Source of the DNA: F23-D06 sp045130275
GTDB lineage: Bacteria > Bacteroidota > Bacteroidia > Bacteroidales > WCHB1-69
Direction: 5' to 3'
Length of the DNA: 64,000 nucleotides
Assembly: GCA_045130275.1 (NCBI GenBank)
Contig: JBGUPL010000029.1
Span: 49,824 to 113,823 of the forward strand
The notes below the pieces were generated by a model. It did no database searches. It was given only the letters and a program-made list of their open reading frames with translations, and had not been told where the DNA came from. A program made the translations under genes and the position numbers. The first letter of the stretch is position 1; each line of letters starts with the position of its first letter. Positions 27,141 to 34,602 of the stretch are shown here, piece after piece.

Positions 27141-27533
27141 TTAAGCTCTGTGTGCGTAAATGTCCCCGAAACGATATTCGATAAACAAAACTTGGAACAC
27201 ATCACCGTCTCTATATCCAAGAAAAACATGGTTGTCACCTGTAGCACGTAAGACAATGAGCTTCCTCAATCCGAAAGGAACATGTTGCAAAGCACTCCGT
27301 GTCAAGCTACTAACGCCTATTGTTTCCGATCCGAAACCATGTCGTTGCGTAGTCCGAATCTCATCCCACGTCATGTTGCAGAATGACTTTAGACGGTGGA
27401 TGTACTCAATAAAAAACTTAGAATCGTTGCGTGCCATAATAAAACTCACATCACGTATCTCAGAGAAACCGAAAGAGACTTTCTGACGAGCGATCTTTTC
27501 TATAGGCTTTTGGGTCAACGTGTTAGTCTTCAC
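27141..27533 (-). CDS. Putative toxin paired with a Panacea antitoxin
   Basis: A 130-residue basic-to-neutral protein encoded directly after the Panacea gene, with an 11-bp overlap and a GTG start. The C-terminal half (LRKLIVLRATGDN..FLGYRDGDVFQVLFIEYRFGDIYAH) has the strand-rich look of small RelE/MqsR-like toxins: a short 'VLR' strand, a GYR.GDVF turn and an aromatic-acidic end. I cannot name a family with certainty. Panacea antitoxins neutralise many unrelated toxins, so the position next to one is the main evidence for a toxin role. Confidence 0.6.
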   Translation of the reverse strand: MKTNTLTQKPIEKIARQKVSFGFSEIRDVSFIMARNDSKFFIEYIHRLKSFCNMTWDEIRTTQRHGFGSETIGVSSLTRSALQHVPFGLRKLIVLRATGDNHVFLGYRDGDVFQVLFIEYRFGDIYAHRA

Positions 27534-27975
27534 TATATTGTGTTTTAAAATAGGATTTCATGGTTTCCACGGGAATGACGCTCCCCCTGTCATGGGGCTT
27601 GACACTCAACCATGGATATTCGGTATGGGTTTTGTTCATCAGGCCAATGGCCGAGAATTCCCTAAAAGCGTCAAAAACCCGATAGAAAAGAGATTCCTCC
27701 CTGTCTTCCAAAACGATGACATCGTCGCTGACAGGCAAACTAGTGGCACCATATTGTTGGAAATAATCATAAGTCACAGGCACGACCGGGCCGTAAATCC
27801 ACGCTTCCACCGCCTCGTTAAACAAAGGAGTGTCGAAAGCGGCCAAATGGTATCCCTGCTGATAGTACAACAGCTTCTGCAACTTGAGGTTGGTGATATT
27901 GTCGCCTCCGTTGGCAATATCGTCATCCGCCATCTTGATCAGTTTCTTCGCTATGTCAATAACATTGTATGCCAT
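27523..27975 (-). CDS. Panacea-domain (DUF4065, SocA/GepA-like) antitoxin
   Basis: A 150-residue protein that is almost entirely a Panacea domain. Hallmarks are NVIDIAKKLI at the start, ITNLKLQKLLYYQQGYHLA near 35-53, and EAVEAWIYGPVVPVTYDYFQQYG near 63-85. Known Panacea proteins bind and neutralise toxins; SocA also delivers its toxin to ClpXP. Here it is the first gene of a two-gene minus-strand operon with a -7 element at 27997-28004. Start 27975 was chosen because the upstream TTG is part of that promoter. Confidence 0.85.
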   Translation of the reverse strand: MAYNVIDIAKKLIKMADDDIANGGDNITNLKLQKLLYYQQGYHLAAFDTPLFNEAVEAWIYGPVVPVTYDYFQQYGATSLPVSDDVIVLEDREESLFYRVFDAFREFSAIGLMNKTHTEYPWLSVKPHDRGSVIPVETMKSYFKTQYSED

Positions 27976-27996
27976 ACATTCAGAATAATAATGCGG

Positions 27997-28004
27997 CAAA
28001 AATA
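27997..28004 (-). promoter_or_regulatory. -7 promoter element of the antitoxin-toxin operon
   Basis: The minus strand reads TATTTTTG, 21 bp before the antitoxin start. A TTG at 28025-28027 (minus) is a possible -33. Confidence 0.6.
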
Positions 28005-28219
28005 CAACAATTCAACAATATGAACAATGTTAAAATCTTGAATTTTTTCAAAAAAGTGACAAACTCTTCGTTTTTCAATGCTTTTCTGCCGTTATCGTAT
28101 GGTTTTTGACATGTTTGTTGATATTTGATGCGAGAACAACGAAATGTCGCAGTTTGATGTTTTTTAGTCTTTTGACAAAAATATGAAATACTACTTCCCA
28201 TTTTCAATTATAATCGGGA

Positions 28220-28250
28220 GCAAAATACATTTTTTCAACAAACTGCAACC
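28220..28250. repeat. Direct repeat, right copy
   Basis: GCAAAATACA(T)6-CAACAAACTGCAACC matches the left copy at 27089-27120 in the same orientation. The two copies bracket the antitoxin-toxin pair at a distance of about 1.13 kb. Confidence 0.75.
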
Positions 28251-28287
28251 ATTTGGAATTTATGCGTCATACATATAAATAATGTTG

Positions 28288-28295
28288 TAACTTTG
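28288..28295 (+). promoter_or_regulatory. -7 promoter element of the 28368 gene
   Basis: TAACTTTG matches TAnnTTTG, about 70 bp before the start codon. Confidence 0.65.
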
Positions 28296-28367
28296 CCGCG
28301 CCGTTGTCTTCGGAGGTTGTTTCCGGACTTTGCATCGATCGTGGACGCGGCGTGAAAAAAAACAAAA

Positions 28368-29246
28368 ATGTGCCACAATATGAATACCACTATCGAAAAA
28401 GCCCTTGATTACCGCTGTTTTTTACTCGGAATCATTCTTTACTGGATGTTTGACGCTGTTTGGACATCCTTCGCCCCGTTTTTCTTCGCGCTGGAAGCCG
28501 TGCTGCATCCGATAGCCATAGTCGTCGGGAAATCCCTGCTGTTCCTGCTGGTTTTTTATCTCCTGTTCCGCAAACCGAGGCTCTTCGATGTCAAATGGGG
28601 ACATCTCGCGATGTTGGTCGGTTTTATTCTCCTGATGACGGCGCTGGATTATTTTCTGCTCGACCGCTTCTTTGACCTTCATTCTGTCGCGGACAATCGG
28701 ATGGAATGTGACGTTACTATGTCAACGATGCGAAATGTGCGGAAGTGGGCGAATCTGGCCGTTTCGCTCCTCTTCATCGGTTTCTTGTGGTGGCGTTACT
28801 ATTCCGAGAATACGGAAGCCGATGCGGAAGTCTCGGCAGGAAAATCGCGAAGTTTTTACGCAGGGATATTATTTGTCATAACCATCGGATATATGCTCTA
28901 TGCCATTTCCATTTTAGGAGGCATATTGTGGTTTTATGTGCATCAGCCGGTGTTGATGGAGGTCATTCTTTGCCTGCTGATGGCCTTGGTAGCAGGTGTA
29001 GCCATCTATTTGCTGGCCAAAAGGCGGACGATAGTTTTTCCGCTTGCGGTGATTTTAGCGGTTGTTGCCGTTCATTTTTTCATTTCCAACTATTTGGGAG
29101 TCATCCTGTTTGAACATGGCACGGCAAACACAGTCACCACCCAAAATGGGATGTTATTCGACAATGTCGCCAATTGTTGTGATTGGGTGTTGTTTTTGAC
29201 CGCCTTTGTCCTCTACCGCAGGGAGATGAAACAACAAAATGTGTGA
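28368..29246 (+). CDS. Polytopic membrane protein of unknown function
   Basis: A 292-residue integral membrane protein with about seven or eight hydrophobic helices (roughly 17-40, 45-65, 80-98, 127-145, 165-190, 196-215, 225-248 and 265-285). A short acidic loop (NTEADAEVSAG) lies after the fourth. No transporter or enzyme motif is recognisable. The ATG at 28380 is an alternative start. It is a single-gene unit with its own promoter, between the toxin-antitoxin pair and radC. Confidence 0.7.
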   Translation: MCHNMNTTIEKALDYRCFLLGIILYWMFDAVWTSFAPFFFALEAVLHPIAIVVGKSLLFLLVFYLLFRKPRLFDVKWGHLAMLVGFILLMTALDYFLLDRFFDLHSVADNRMECDVTMSTMRNVRKWANLAVSLLFIGFLWWRYYSENTEADAEVSAGKSRSFYAGILFVITIGYMLYAISILGGILWFYVHQPVLMEVILCLLMALVAGVAIYLLAKRRTIVFPLAVILAVVAVHFFISNYLGVILFEHGTANTVTTQNGMLFDNVANCCDWVLFLTAFVLYRREMKQQNV

Positions 29247-29440
29247 TTTTCCCCGCAGACCTGTCGGCCTGCGAAAGAGCCTGCTGACACCAGCAGTCGT
29301 GACGTGTATGGGGCACCGTTTCAGACGCTAATCAGCCAGTTAGGGCTGATGGGCTCGGTAGCAAATGGCGTGGAAGGGCAGCTCGTACTTGACAGGTGCA
29401 GAATTTCACCCGTGTTTTGCTGTAGGGAATTGCGTTATGC
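29247..29440. other. Structured convergent intergenic region
   Basis: This gap between converging genes has three inverted repeats: CGCAG/CTGCG (29254-29273), CTGCTG-acac-CAGCAG (29281-29296) and ATCAGCC/GGCTGAT (29331-29350). None is followed by a clear T-run. No ORF is supported. Confidence 0.5.
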
Positions 29441-30151
29441 TCAGATTCGTCCCTCTTCCGCAAAACTGTAATACCGTTCTTTATGGATGATGAGGTGGTC
29501 AACTAAGAGCAAGTCCATCAACTCGGCAGCGCTGCGTAGTTTGTCTGTCAGCTGGATGTCGGCCTTGCTGGGCCGCACGGATCCGGACGGATGATTGTGG
29601 CACAGGATGATTTGTGTGGCTTTGTTCAGAACCGCCTCTTGCATTACAATACGTGTGTCCACTTCGGTGCCGGTAATTCCGCCTTTGCTGATTTGGACTG
29701 TCTTGAGGATCCGGTTGGCGTGGTTCAGGTAAATGGCCCAAAACTCCTCGTGGTCGAGGTAGGCGATTTTGTCTTGCATCAGATTCACCACATCGTGACT
29801 GTTGTGGATTTGCAGGCTCACTTCCACCTTCTCGGCGCGGGTGCGCTTCCCGAGTTCAAAAGCGGAGAGCAGGGAGATGGCTTTCGCCTGTCCGATGCCT
29901 TTGATTTGCGAGAGCTCTCGCAGCGACATGTCGGAAATGTTGTTGAGGCTGTTCCCCGAAGAGACGAGTAGTCTTTTGGCCAAGTCCACAGCGGATTCGG
30001 CGGCGTTCCCGGTGCGCAGCAAGATTGCGATTAGTTCCGCGTCGGACAAGACTGAGGCACCGCTTTTGGCGTATTTCTCTCGTGGTCGGTCTTGGACGCT
30101 CCACTCTTTGATGGTCAGTTTTCTGTTTTCGTAGTTTTGGGGGTCGTTCAT
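29441..30151 (-). CDS. radC: RadC family JAB-domain protein
   Basis: A 236-residue RadC/YeeS-type protein. A UPF0758 N-terminal part with a helix-hairpin-helix (QIKGIGQAKA, about 82-91) is joined to a JAB1/MPN-like metallo domain. The zinc signature is complete: His185 and His187 in HNHPSG, Ser189, and Asp198. Despite its name the family has no proven repair role; nuclease or DNA-metabolism functions have been suggested. It starts 9 bp after the DUF58 gene, so the two form an operon. Confidence 0.93.
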   Translation of the reverse strand: MNDPQNYENRKLTIKEWSVQDRPREKYAKSGASVLSDAELIAILLRTGNAAESAVDLAKRLLVSSGNSLNNISDMSLRELSQIKGIGQAKAISLLSAFELGKRTRAEKVEVSLQIHNSHDVVNLMQDKIAYLDHEEFWAIYLNHANRILKTVQISKGGITGTEVDTRIVMQEAVLNKATQIILCHNHPSGSVRPSKADIQLTDKLRSAAELMDLLLVDHLIIHKERYYSFAEEGRI

Positions 30152-30160
30152 GGATTTTGG

Positions 30161-31096
30161 TTAATACATTTGGGATCGTTTAAGCAAGTAAGGTAGCAGG
30201 ATCTGTTCAAAACCTTGCGTGATGTCTGCGGGAATGACGTCGATTTGGTATTGACCGCATTTCACTTTGATTTCCTGGAAGTAGTCGCGCACGGTTTGCT
30301 GGTAGTATTCGCGGATGTTGTTGGCATGGACTTTCACCTCATTGCCGGTCTCCATGTCAACAAATCGGTAAAGCCGGTTGTCGAAGGCGAAGTCGTATTC
30401 CAGTTGCTTGTCGAAGGTGTGGAAGAGGACGACTTCGTGCTTGTTGTGGCGGAGGTGACCCAAAGCCAGCAACAGCTCGTCCAAGTTTTTGTTCGATTCC
30501 AGCATGTCGCTGAAGATGATAACCAGTGAGCGGCGGTGGATTTGTTCGGCAATTTGGTGGAGGGTGTCCGTCACCATGGATTGCCGCTTCACGTCGTCCC
30601 CGATAGGCTGAAGCACTTTTTCCAGTTCCCGGTAGATCATTTTGTGGTGCGCGTCACCGCCACGTGCGTGCGTGTGTAGTTCCAGTTTGTCGGAGAATAG
30701 ACTAAGTCCGACGGCATCGCGCTGGCTCTTGAAGACTTGCATGAGTACGGCGGCGGCATACACGGCGAAGAAAATTTTGTTCGGTTGCGCAAGGGTGTAT
30801 TTCTCTCGTTTAGGGAAATACATGGACGACGAATTGTCGATGACCAAATGGCAGCGAAGGTTGGTTTCCTCCTCATACTGTTTGACGAACAGCTTGTCGG
30901 TGCGTGCGTACAGCTTCCAGTCGATGTGCCGGATCGGTTCGCCGGTGTTGTACGGCCGGTGTTCCGCGAACTCCACGGAGAATCCGTGCATGGGACTTTT
31001 GTGTATGCCTGTGATAAACCCTTCCACCACTTGCTTGGCCACGAATTCCACATGGTCGAACTGGGTGATTTTCGTCAAATCGATTGTATATGCCAT
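30161..31096 (-). CDS. DUF58 domain (vWA-like) protein
   Basis: A 311-residue cytoplasmic protein with the DUF58 signature GFSVEFAEHRPYNTGEP..IDWKLYARTDKLFVKQ at about 38-75. A von Willebrand A-like fold follows, with an imperfect metal-site motif DNSSSM near 87-92. DUF58 proteins usually sit next to MoxR AAA+ ATPases in chaperone-like systems, but no moxR is adjacent here. First gene of a DUF58-radC operon, with a -7 element TACTTTTG at 31117-31124. Confidence 0.9.
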   Translation of the reverse strand: MAYTIDLTKITQFDHVEFVAKQVVEGFITGIHKSPMHGFSVEFAEHRPYNTGEPIRHIDWKLYARTDKLFVKQYEEETNLRCHLVIDNSSSMYFPKREKYTLAQPNKIFFAVYAAAVLMQVFKSQRDAVGLSLFSDKLELHTHARGGDAHHKMIYRELEKVLQPIGDDVKRQSMVTDTLHQIAEQIHRRSLVIIFSDMLESNKNLDELLLALGHLRHNKHEVVLFHTFDKQLEYDFAFDNRLYRFVDMETGNEVKVHANNIREYYQQTVRDYFQEIKVKCGQYQIDVIPADITQGFEQILLPYLLKRSQMY

Positions 31097-31116
31097 AACG
31101 TATTTTTTTCCGGGCG

Positions 31117-31124
31117 CAAAAGTA
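31117..31124 (-). promoter_or_regulatory. -7 promoter element of the DUF58-radC operon
   Basis: On the minus strand this reads TACTTTTG, 20 bp before the DUF58 start. Confidence 0.65.
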
Positions 31125-31180
31125 CACTTTTTTGGTTAATGGTAGGGGTTAATGGTGAAGGGTTACGCGGTGGAAGAGGG

Positions 31181-32824
31181 TTATTGGTGGAGGAAAGAGT
31201 GCCAGGATTCGAGGAAGGTCTCCTGGAACTCGGTGGAATTGTAGTCGGGGGTGAAAAGGTCGGTACTGCGGAAGAGGGTCGGGCGTTCCCCTTTTCGGTA
31301 GAGTATCAGGCAGGGGAAATCGGACTCCTGGAGCGTAAGGGTGGGGGAGAAGCCCCCGTATTGAGCGGTGGTGTCGTAGTAGAGCGTGAACGGCTTGTCG
31401 AGTTGTTGCCGAAGTTCGTTTCTGATTTCGAAAGCTTGCAATCCCATGAGTTGCTTTGGGTAAACCTGGCCGATATGGATTCCTTCTGTTTCCGAATGGT
31501 TCAACAGCCCCAACAGCGCTTTCACGCATCCGGAACACTCGATGCCTTGGTGCAGAAGCAAGACGGTCTTTTCGGACGGCAGACATTCAAGAGAGATGGG
31601 ATTCCCGCTTGTGGTGAACAGCATTGGCTTTTCGGTTCCGTCAGATGGTTGCAGACGCATGATTTTATAGGCCAGGACAGGGCTGTTTTCTGCAAAGTAG
31701 TGGTTCACCTCGTTGAAATAGTCTGCATGTTTTTTCCCTCTCCAAGAGATGCCCGTTTTGTATGTCAACTGAACAAGCATGTCCTCATAGGGGGCATTCC
31801 CTTTGTCGAGACCTCCGTGGAAGAGGGTAAATGGGAATCGGGCTGCGGTGTATTCGCTGTTTTCATGATTGTTCCACAGATATCGGGTTGTTCCACCGTT
31901 TTCTTTTCGGAGCGCGTACTGCAGCTCCGATTTCCCAGTCAAAGAGTCATATTGCATGTAGAGTAGCAGGATTTCCCCGTGGAAAGGAATGACGGCCTTG
32001 GGATAAGAATAGTCATTGATGTTGTCTTTCACGGCGTAGATGCGTTCTATCCCGTATGGGACGGAGAGCGTCCGTTGGATATATTCATCTTCAAAGGCTT
32101 TCCATTGAGGTAGGTCGAAGACGAGAGTGTCCGTGGAACGACCGTCCAGGTCGTACACCTCTATACGGGGAAATCGCGTGCTGAGGAAGAATACAGATTG
32201 TTGATTGTGGAAAATGTAGCGATTTGGTTGGATTTGCACGATATGGGGCGCTTCATAGGGCAGTTCCCGTACCAGTGTTGCCGAATCGCCATCCAGATCC
32301 TTTTGAAACCACTTGAACCCTTTGTCGTGGTCCTCCTCGAAAAAATAGATTTTGTCTTGGTGGAGGTAACCCAGGAACAAGTTCCGGTGATGGTATGTTG
32401 ACGTCACTCGATAGTTTTGGTTTTGGATTCGTTCATACAATATTAGTTCGTCCTGCGTCGTCAACAAAACTCGATCGCCTTCAAAGCATACATCGAAGAT
32501 CCAAAGTCCACGGGCATACCGTTCGTTGTTCCGGTTATTCCCGGGTAGTGGAAGAAAGATGTCCGCCTGTTCATAATCGTCCATCGAAAGCGTGTGGATT
32601 ACAGCGTAATAACTGTTCCCCTTTTGGCGAAATCCCTGTTGTTCGACAAAAAAGAATTTGTTTCCGGTTATCCCGTATTTGATCTGATTTGTGTTCTGTG
32701 GCATGGATTCGCTTCGGAATACTATAATCGTGTCCAACGAGAATCGGCTCCCGATCCATTCTTGTGCGAAGCAGCTCAGAAATGTCATCAAAACGCCTGC
32801 GATGGCTATTACTCGTGTTTTCAT
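31181..32824 (-). CDS. Secreted beta-propeller fused to a thioredoxin-like domain
   Basis: A 547-residue exported protein. The signal peptide ends near FAQ. Residues about 30-370 are strand-rich and repetitive in the manner of a six-bladed propeller (segments such as LYLHQDKIYFFEE, RYIFHNQQSVFFLS, IEVYDLDGRS). The C-terminal 130 residues look like a thioredoxin fold: strand KTVLLLHQGIE, then CSGC (Cys430, Cys433), and a later cis-Pro-like DFPCLILYRKG. It is probably a periplasmic or surface redox or assembly factor. It lies 27 bp downstream of a small secreted protein with four cysteines and is likely co-transcribed. Confidence 0.6.
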   Translation of the reverse strand: MKTRVIAIAGVLMTFLSCFAQEWIGSRFSLDTIIVFRSESMPQNTNQIKYGITGNKFFFVEQQGFRQKGNSYYAVIHTLSMDDYEQADIFLPLPGNNRNNERYARGLWIFDVCFEGDRVLLTTQDELILYERIQNQNYRVTSTYHHRNLFLGYLHQDKIYFFEEDHDKGFKWFQKDLDGDSATLVRELPYEAPHIVQIQPNRYIFHNQQSVFFLSTRFPRIEVYDLDGRSTDTLVFDLPQWKAFEDEYIQRTLSVPYGIERIYAVKDNINDYSYPKAVIPFHGEILLLYMQYDSLTGKSELQYALRKENGGTTRYLWNNHENSEYTAARFPFTLFHGGLDKGNAPYEDMLVQLTYKTGISWRGKKHADYFNEVNHYFAENSPVLAYKIMRLQPSDGTEKPMLFTTSGNPISLECLPSEKTVLLLHQGIECSGCVKALLGLLNHSETEGIHIGQVYPKQLMGLQAFEIRNELRQQLDKPFTLYYDTTAQYGGFSPTLTLQESDFPCLILYRKGERPTLFRSTDLFTPDYNSTEFQETFLESWHSFLHQ

Positions 32825-32851
32825 AAGGCCTGGCTGAAAGGGTGTGTGGGA

Positions 32852-33415
32852 TTAGTTACTGCCTGATAATGAGAACAGATTCACTTTTTCGATGTAAATC
32901 TCCATTGTGGACGACTGCGACGACATTGCTTTCACTACACCGCGAACCACATAGTGCTCTTGCCTGTTCACGTTTGTCGCGTTCGAGTTGTTCGCCAGTA
33001 CGATTTGTTTCGAGTAAACGGTGGGTACTGAGGGAGCTTTGCTGTTACCATTGTGTGTGGCACAACTTTGACTCTGCTCGAGAGCTGTCTCGTATTGCAC
33101 GATAACATCATTGATGGCCGTCTTGAAGGCATTCAACTTGGAGACATCCGTGATGTTGCTGACCATGCTCCCGTCGTTGACGTTCATACTGGTGCAGTTT
33201 GGCACGCGGCATGCCGTGAAACCGCTGCCGGAACAATCCAATTGGCCAATGCCGTTCGGACTGACTTCGGCAGGAGTGTAGGTGACATAGTTGTAAAGAT
33301 TCAGGAGTGCCATCCATCCACCGTTGAACTTGTTGACAACGACAGAAGGCACTTTTCCGGCAAATGCGCCGAAAGTCATGACAGATAATCCGATGAATAA
33401 TAATAATTTTTTCAT
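32852..33415 (-). CDS. Small secreted protein of unknown function
   Basis: A 187-residue protein with a clear signal peptide (about 1-19, ending GAFA). The mature part has four cysteines in its first two-thirds (DCS, ACR, NCT, SCA), a Ser/Asn-rich middle and a strand-rich end. I do not recognise a family. It is the first gene of a likely two-gene unit with the propeller-thioredoxin protein, whose CSGC could act on these cysteines (inference). Confidence 0.6.
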   Translation of the reverse strand: MKKLLLFIGLSVMTFGAFAGKVPSVVVNKFNGGWMALLNLYNYVTYTPAEVSPNGIGQLDCSGSGFTACRVPNCTSMNVNDGSMVSNITDVSKLNAFKTAINDVIVQYETALEQSQSCATHNGNSKAPSVPTVYSKQIVLANNSNATNVNRQEHYVVRGVVKAMSSQSSTMEIYIEKVNLFSLSGSN

Positions 33416-33798
33416 AGTTCTTTTGTTTTTAAGATTTGATTATAATTTGTTTTTTGTTGGTTTGCCCCATTTTCGCAGGAGCTCAGTTTCCTGGTTTCGT
33501 TAATCGCCCCCTGTCTTACAAAGGTTGGTTAAGGTTCTCTTTCTTTCACGGCGTTCTTTTCTTTTTTTGTTTGAAATTGTTTTTGTTTTCAAGGTTTTTT
33601 CCAGAAGGATTGCCAGCCCTTTTGAACACTACAAAAATAAAACACTGACAAGCGTTTGTCAAGTGTTTTTAAAATTTTTTTTTTCATTGAAAGAGAGCGT
33701 GTTAGCGAAATGCCATTTACTAATCAACGTCGATTAGTAAATTTTTTTGTCCGAATTTCGCAGATTTTCGGGTGTCGGCTGCAAAAACCGAACATGGT
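33416..33798. other. Intergenic region with two strong hairpins
   Basis: A T-rich 383-bp gap. It contains an inverted repeat AAACACT-GACAA-GCGT-TTGTC-A-AGTGTTT (33639-33669) and a terminator-like hairpin (33716-33748). Plus-strand frames of about 70 codons here are T-run artefacts and not convincing. Confidence 0.6.
33716..33748 (+). terminator. Intrinsic terminator-like hairpin on the plus strand
   Basis: TTTACTAATC (33716-33725), a 6-nt loop, GATTAGTAAA (33732-33741), then seven T. The orientation would end a plus-strand transcript, but both flanking genes are on the minus strand. Confidence 0.6.
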
Positions 33799-34380
33799 TT
33801 ATTCCAAAACCACGTGATGCTTGGACATGATTTTGCGCAGGTTGATGAGGGCGTAGCGCATCCGTCCCAGCGCGGTGTTGATGCTGACGTTCGTCAACTC
33901 GGCGATTTCTTTGAAGCTGTAATCGTTGTATATCCGTAATTTCAGTACTTCCTTCTGCTCCTGGGGGAGGAATTCCACATATTGGGTTAGGTCGGAGTAG
34001 GTCTGCTCGCGGATCATCTTCTCCTCGATCGATTCGTCTCTCGTGCCCAGAATGGTGAAAATGTCAAAATCCTCGTTGCCGCTGACTGTGGGCATTCGCT
34101 GCTGCCGGCGGAAATAGTCGATCTTCAGATTGTTGGCAATCCTCATTATCCATTGGAAAAACTTCCCTTCCTCCTGGTAATTGCCGGAACGGATAGTATT
34201 TATAACCTTAACAAAGGTGTCTTGGAAAATATCTTCTGCAAGCTCCTTGTTCTTGACTGAAACAAGAAGATACGAAAACAACCGTCTTTCGTAACGAAGG
34301 ATGATGGTTTTTAAAGCAGACTCTTCACCAGCTTGATAACGCGCTATCAACTCGTTATCGGACAAGGCATTCCAATTCAT
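33799..34380 (-). CDS. ECF-type RNA polymerase sigma factor
   Basis: A 193-residue sigma-70 family protein of the extracytoplasmic-function group. Region 2 (about 10-80) has ELAEDIFQDTFVKV and FFQWIMRIANNLKIDYFRR. Region 4 (about 130-185) has YVEFLPQEQKEVLKLRIYNDYSFKEIAELTNVSINTALGRMRYA (quoted in parts: FLPQEQKEVL, FKEIAELTNVS, ALGRMRYAL). A Ser-Asn variant of the usual SxxTVK is seen. No anti-sigma (FecR-like) gene is adjacent, so control is unclear. A -7 element lies at 34497-34504. Confidence 0.92.
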   Translation of the reverse strand: MNWNALSDNELIARYQAGEESALKTIILRYERRLFSYLLVSVKNKELAEDIFQDTFVKVINTIRSGNYQEEGKFFQWIMRIANNLKIDYFRRQQRMPTVSGNEDFDIFTILGTRDESIEEKMIREQTYSDLTQYVEFLPQEQKEVLKLRIYNDYSFKEIAELTNVSINTALGRMRYALINLRKIMSKHHVVLE

Positions 34381-34496
34381 GATATGCTCCTTTCTTTTTA
34401 TGGGTTAATAAATTCAGAAAGTAGATTTTTTTTCGATAGCGGGTCTCCTTTTTTTATTAAACTTATGAATGCCTTGTTTGTTTAAATTTTGAACTG

Positions 34497-34504
34497 CAAA
34501 AATA
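34497..34504 (-). promoter_or_regulatory. -7 promoter element of the sigma factor gene
   Basis: On the minus strand this reads TATTTTTG, about 115 bp before the start. Confidence 0.55.
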
Positions 34505-34572
34505 TATTTTTTTTGAATATGTCGCGCAGTTTTAGTAAAAAAAATTTTTTATCGCTTATTTCTGAAAAAATA

Positions 34573-34580
34573 TATCTTTG
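34573..34580 (+). promoter_or_regulatory. -7 promoter element of the DUF5103 gene
   Basis: TATCTTTG, 22 bp before the start codon, matches TAnnTTTG. Confidence 0.7.
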
Positions 34581-34602
34581 CAAAGCTGTTTAATATGGTA
34601 AT

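Larger units (their letters stand above)
28005..28367. other. AT-rich intergenic region beside the toxin-antitoxin pair
   Basis: This holds several promoter-like TATTTTTG sequences on the minus strand, the right direct-repeat copy (28220-28250), the promoter of the next gene (28288-28295) and a GC-rich leader with potential pairing CCGCG..CGCGG. A 75-codon minus-strand frame at 27980-28207 starts from TTG and lacks coding character. Confidence 0.5.

Noticed and set aside
27980..28207. 75-codon gene upstream of the antitoxin
   Set aside because: It has a TTG start, AT-rich composition with promoter elements inside, and runs into the antitoxin promoter.
30737..31966. 409-codon plus-strand gene across DUF58 and the propeller protein
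   Set aside because: It crosses two well-supported minus-strand genes and their promoter, and shows no recognisable domain.
33436..33648. 70-codon plus-strand gene with a hydrophobic start
   Set aside because: The Phe/Leu richness comes from T-runs; no conserved features, and a second overlapping frame looks equally 'hydrophobic'.
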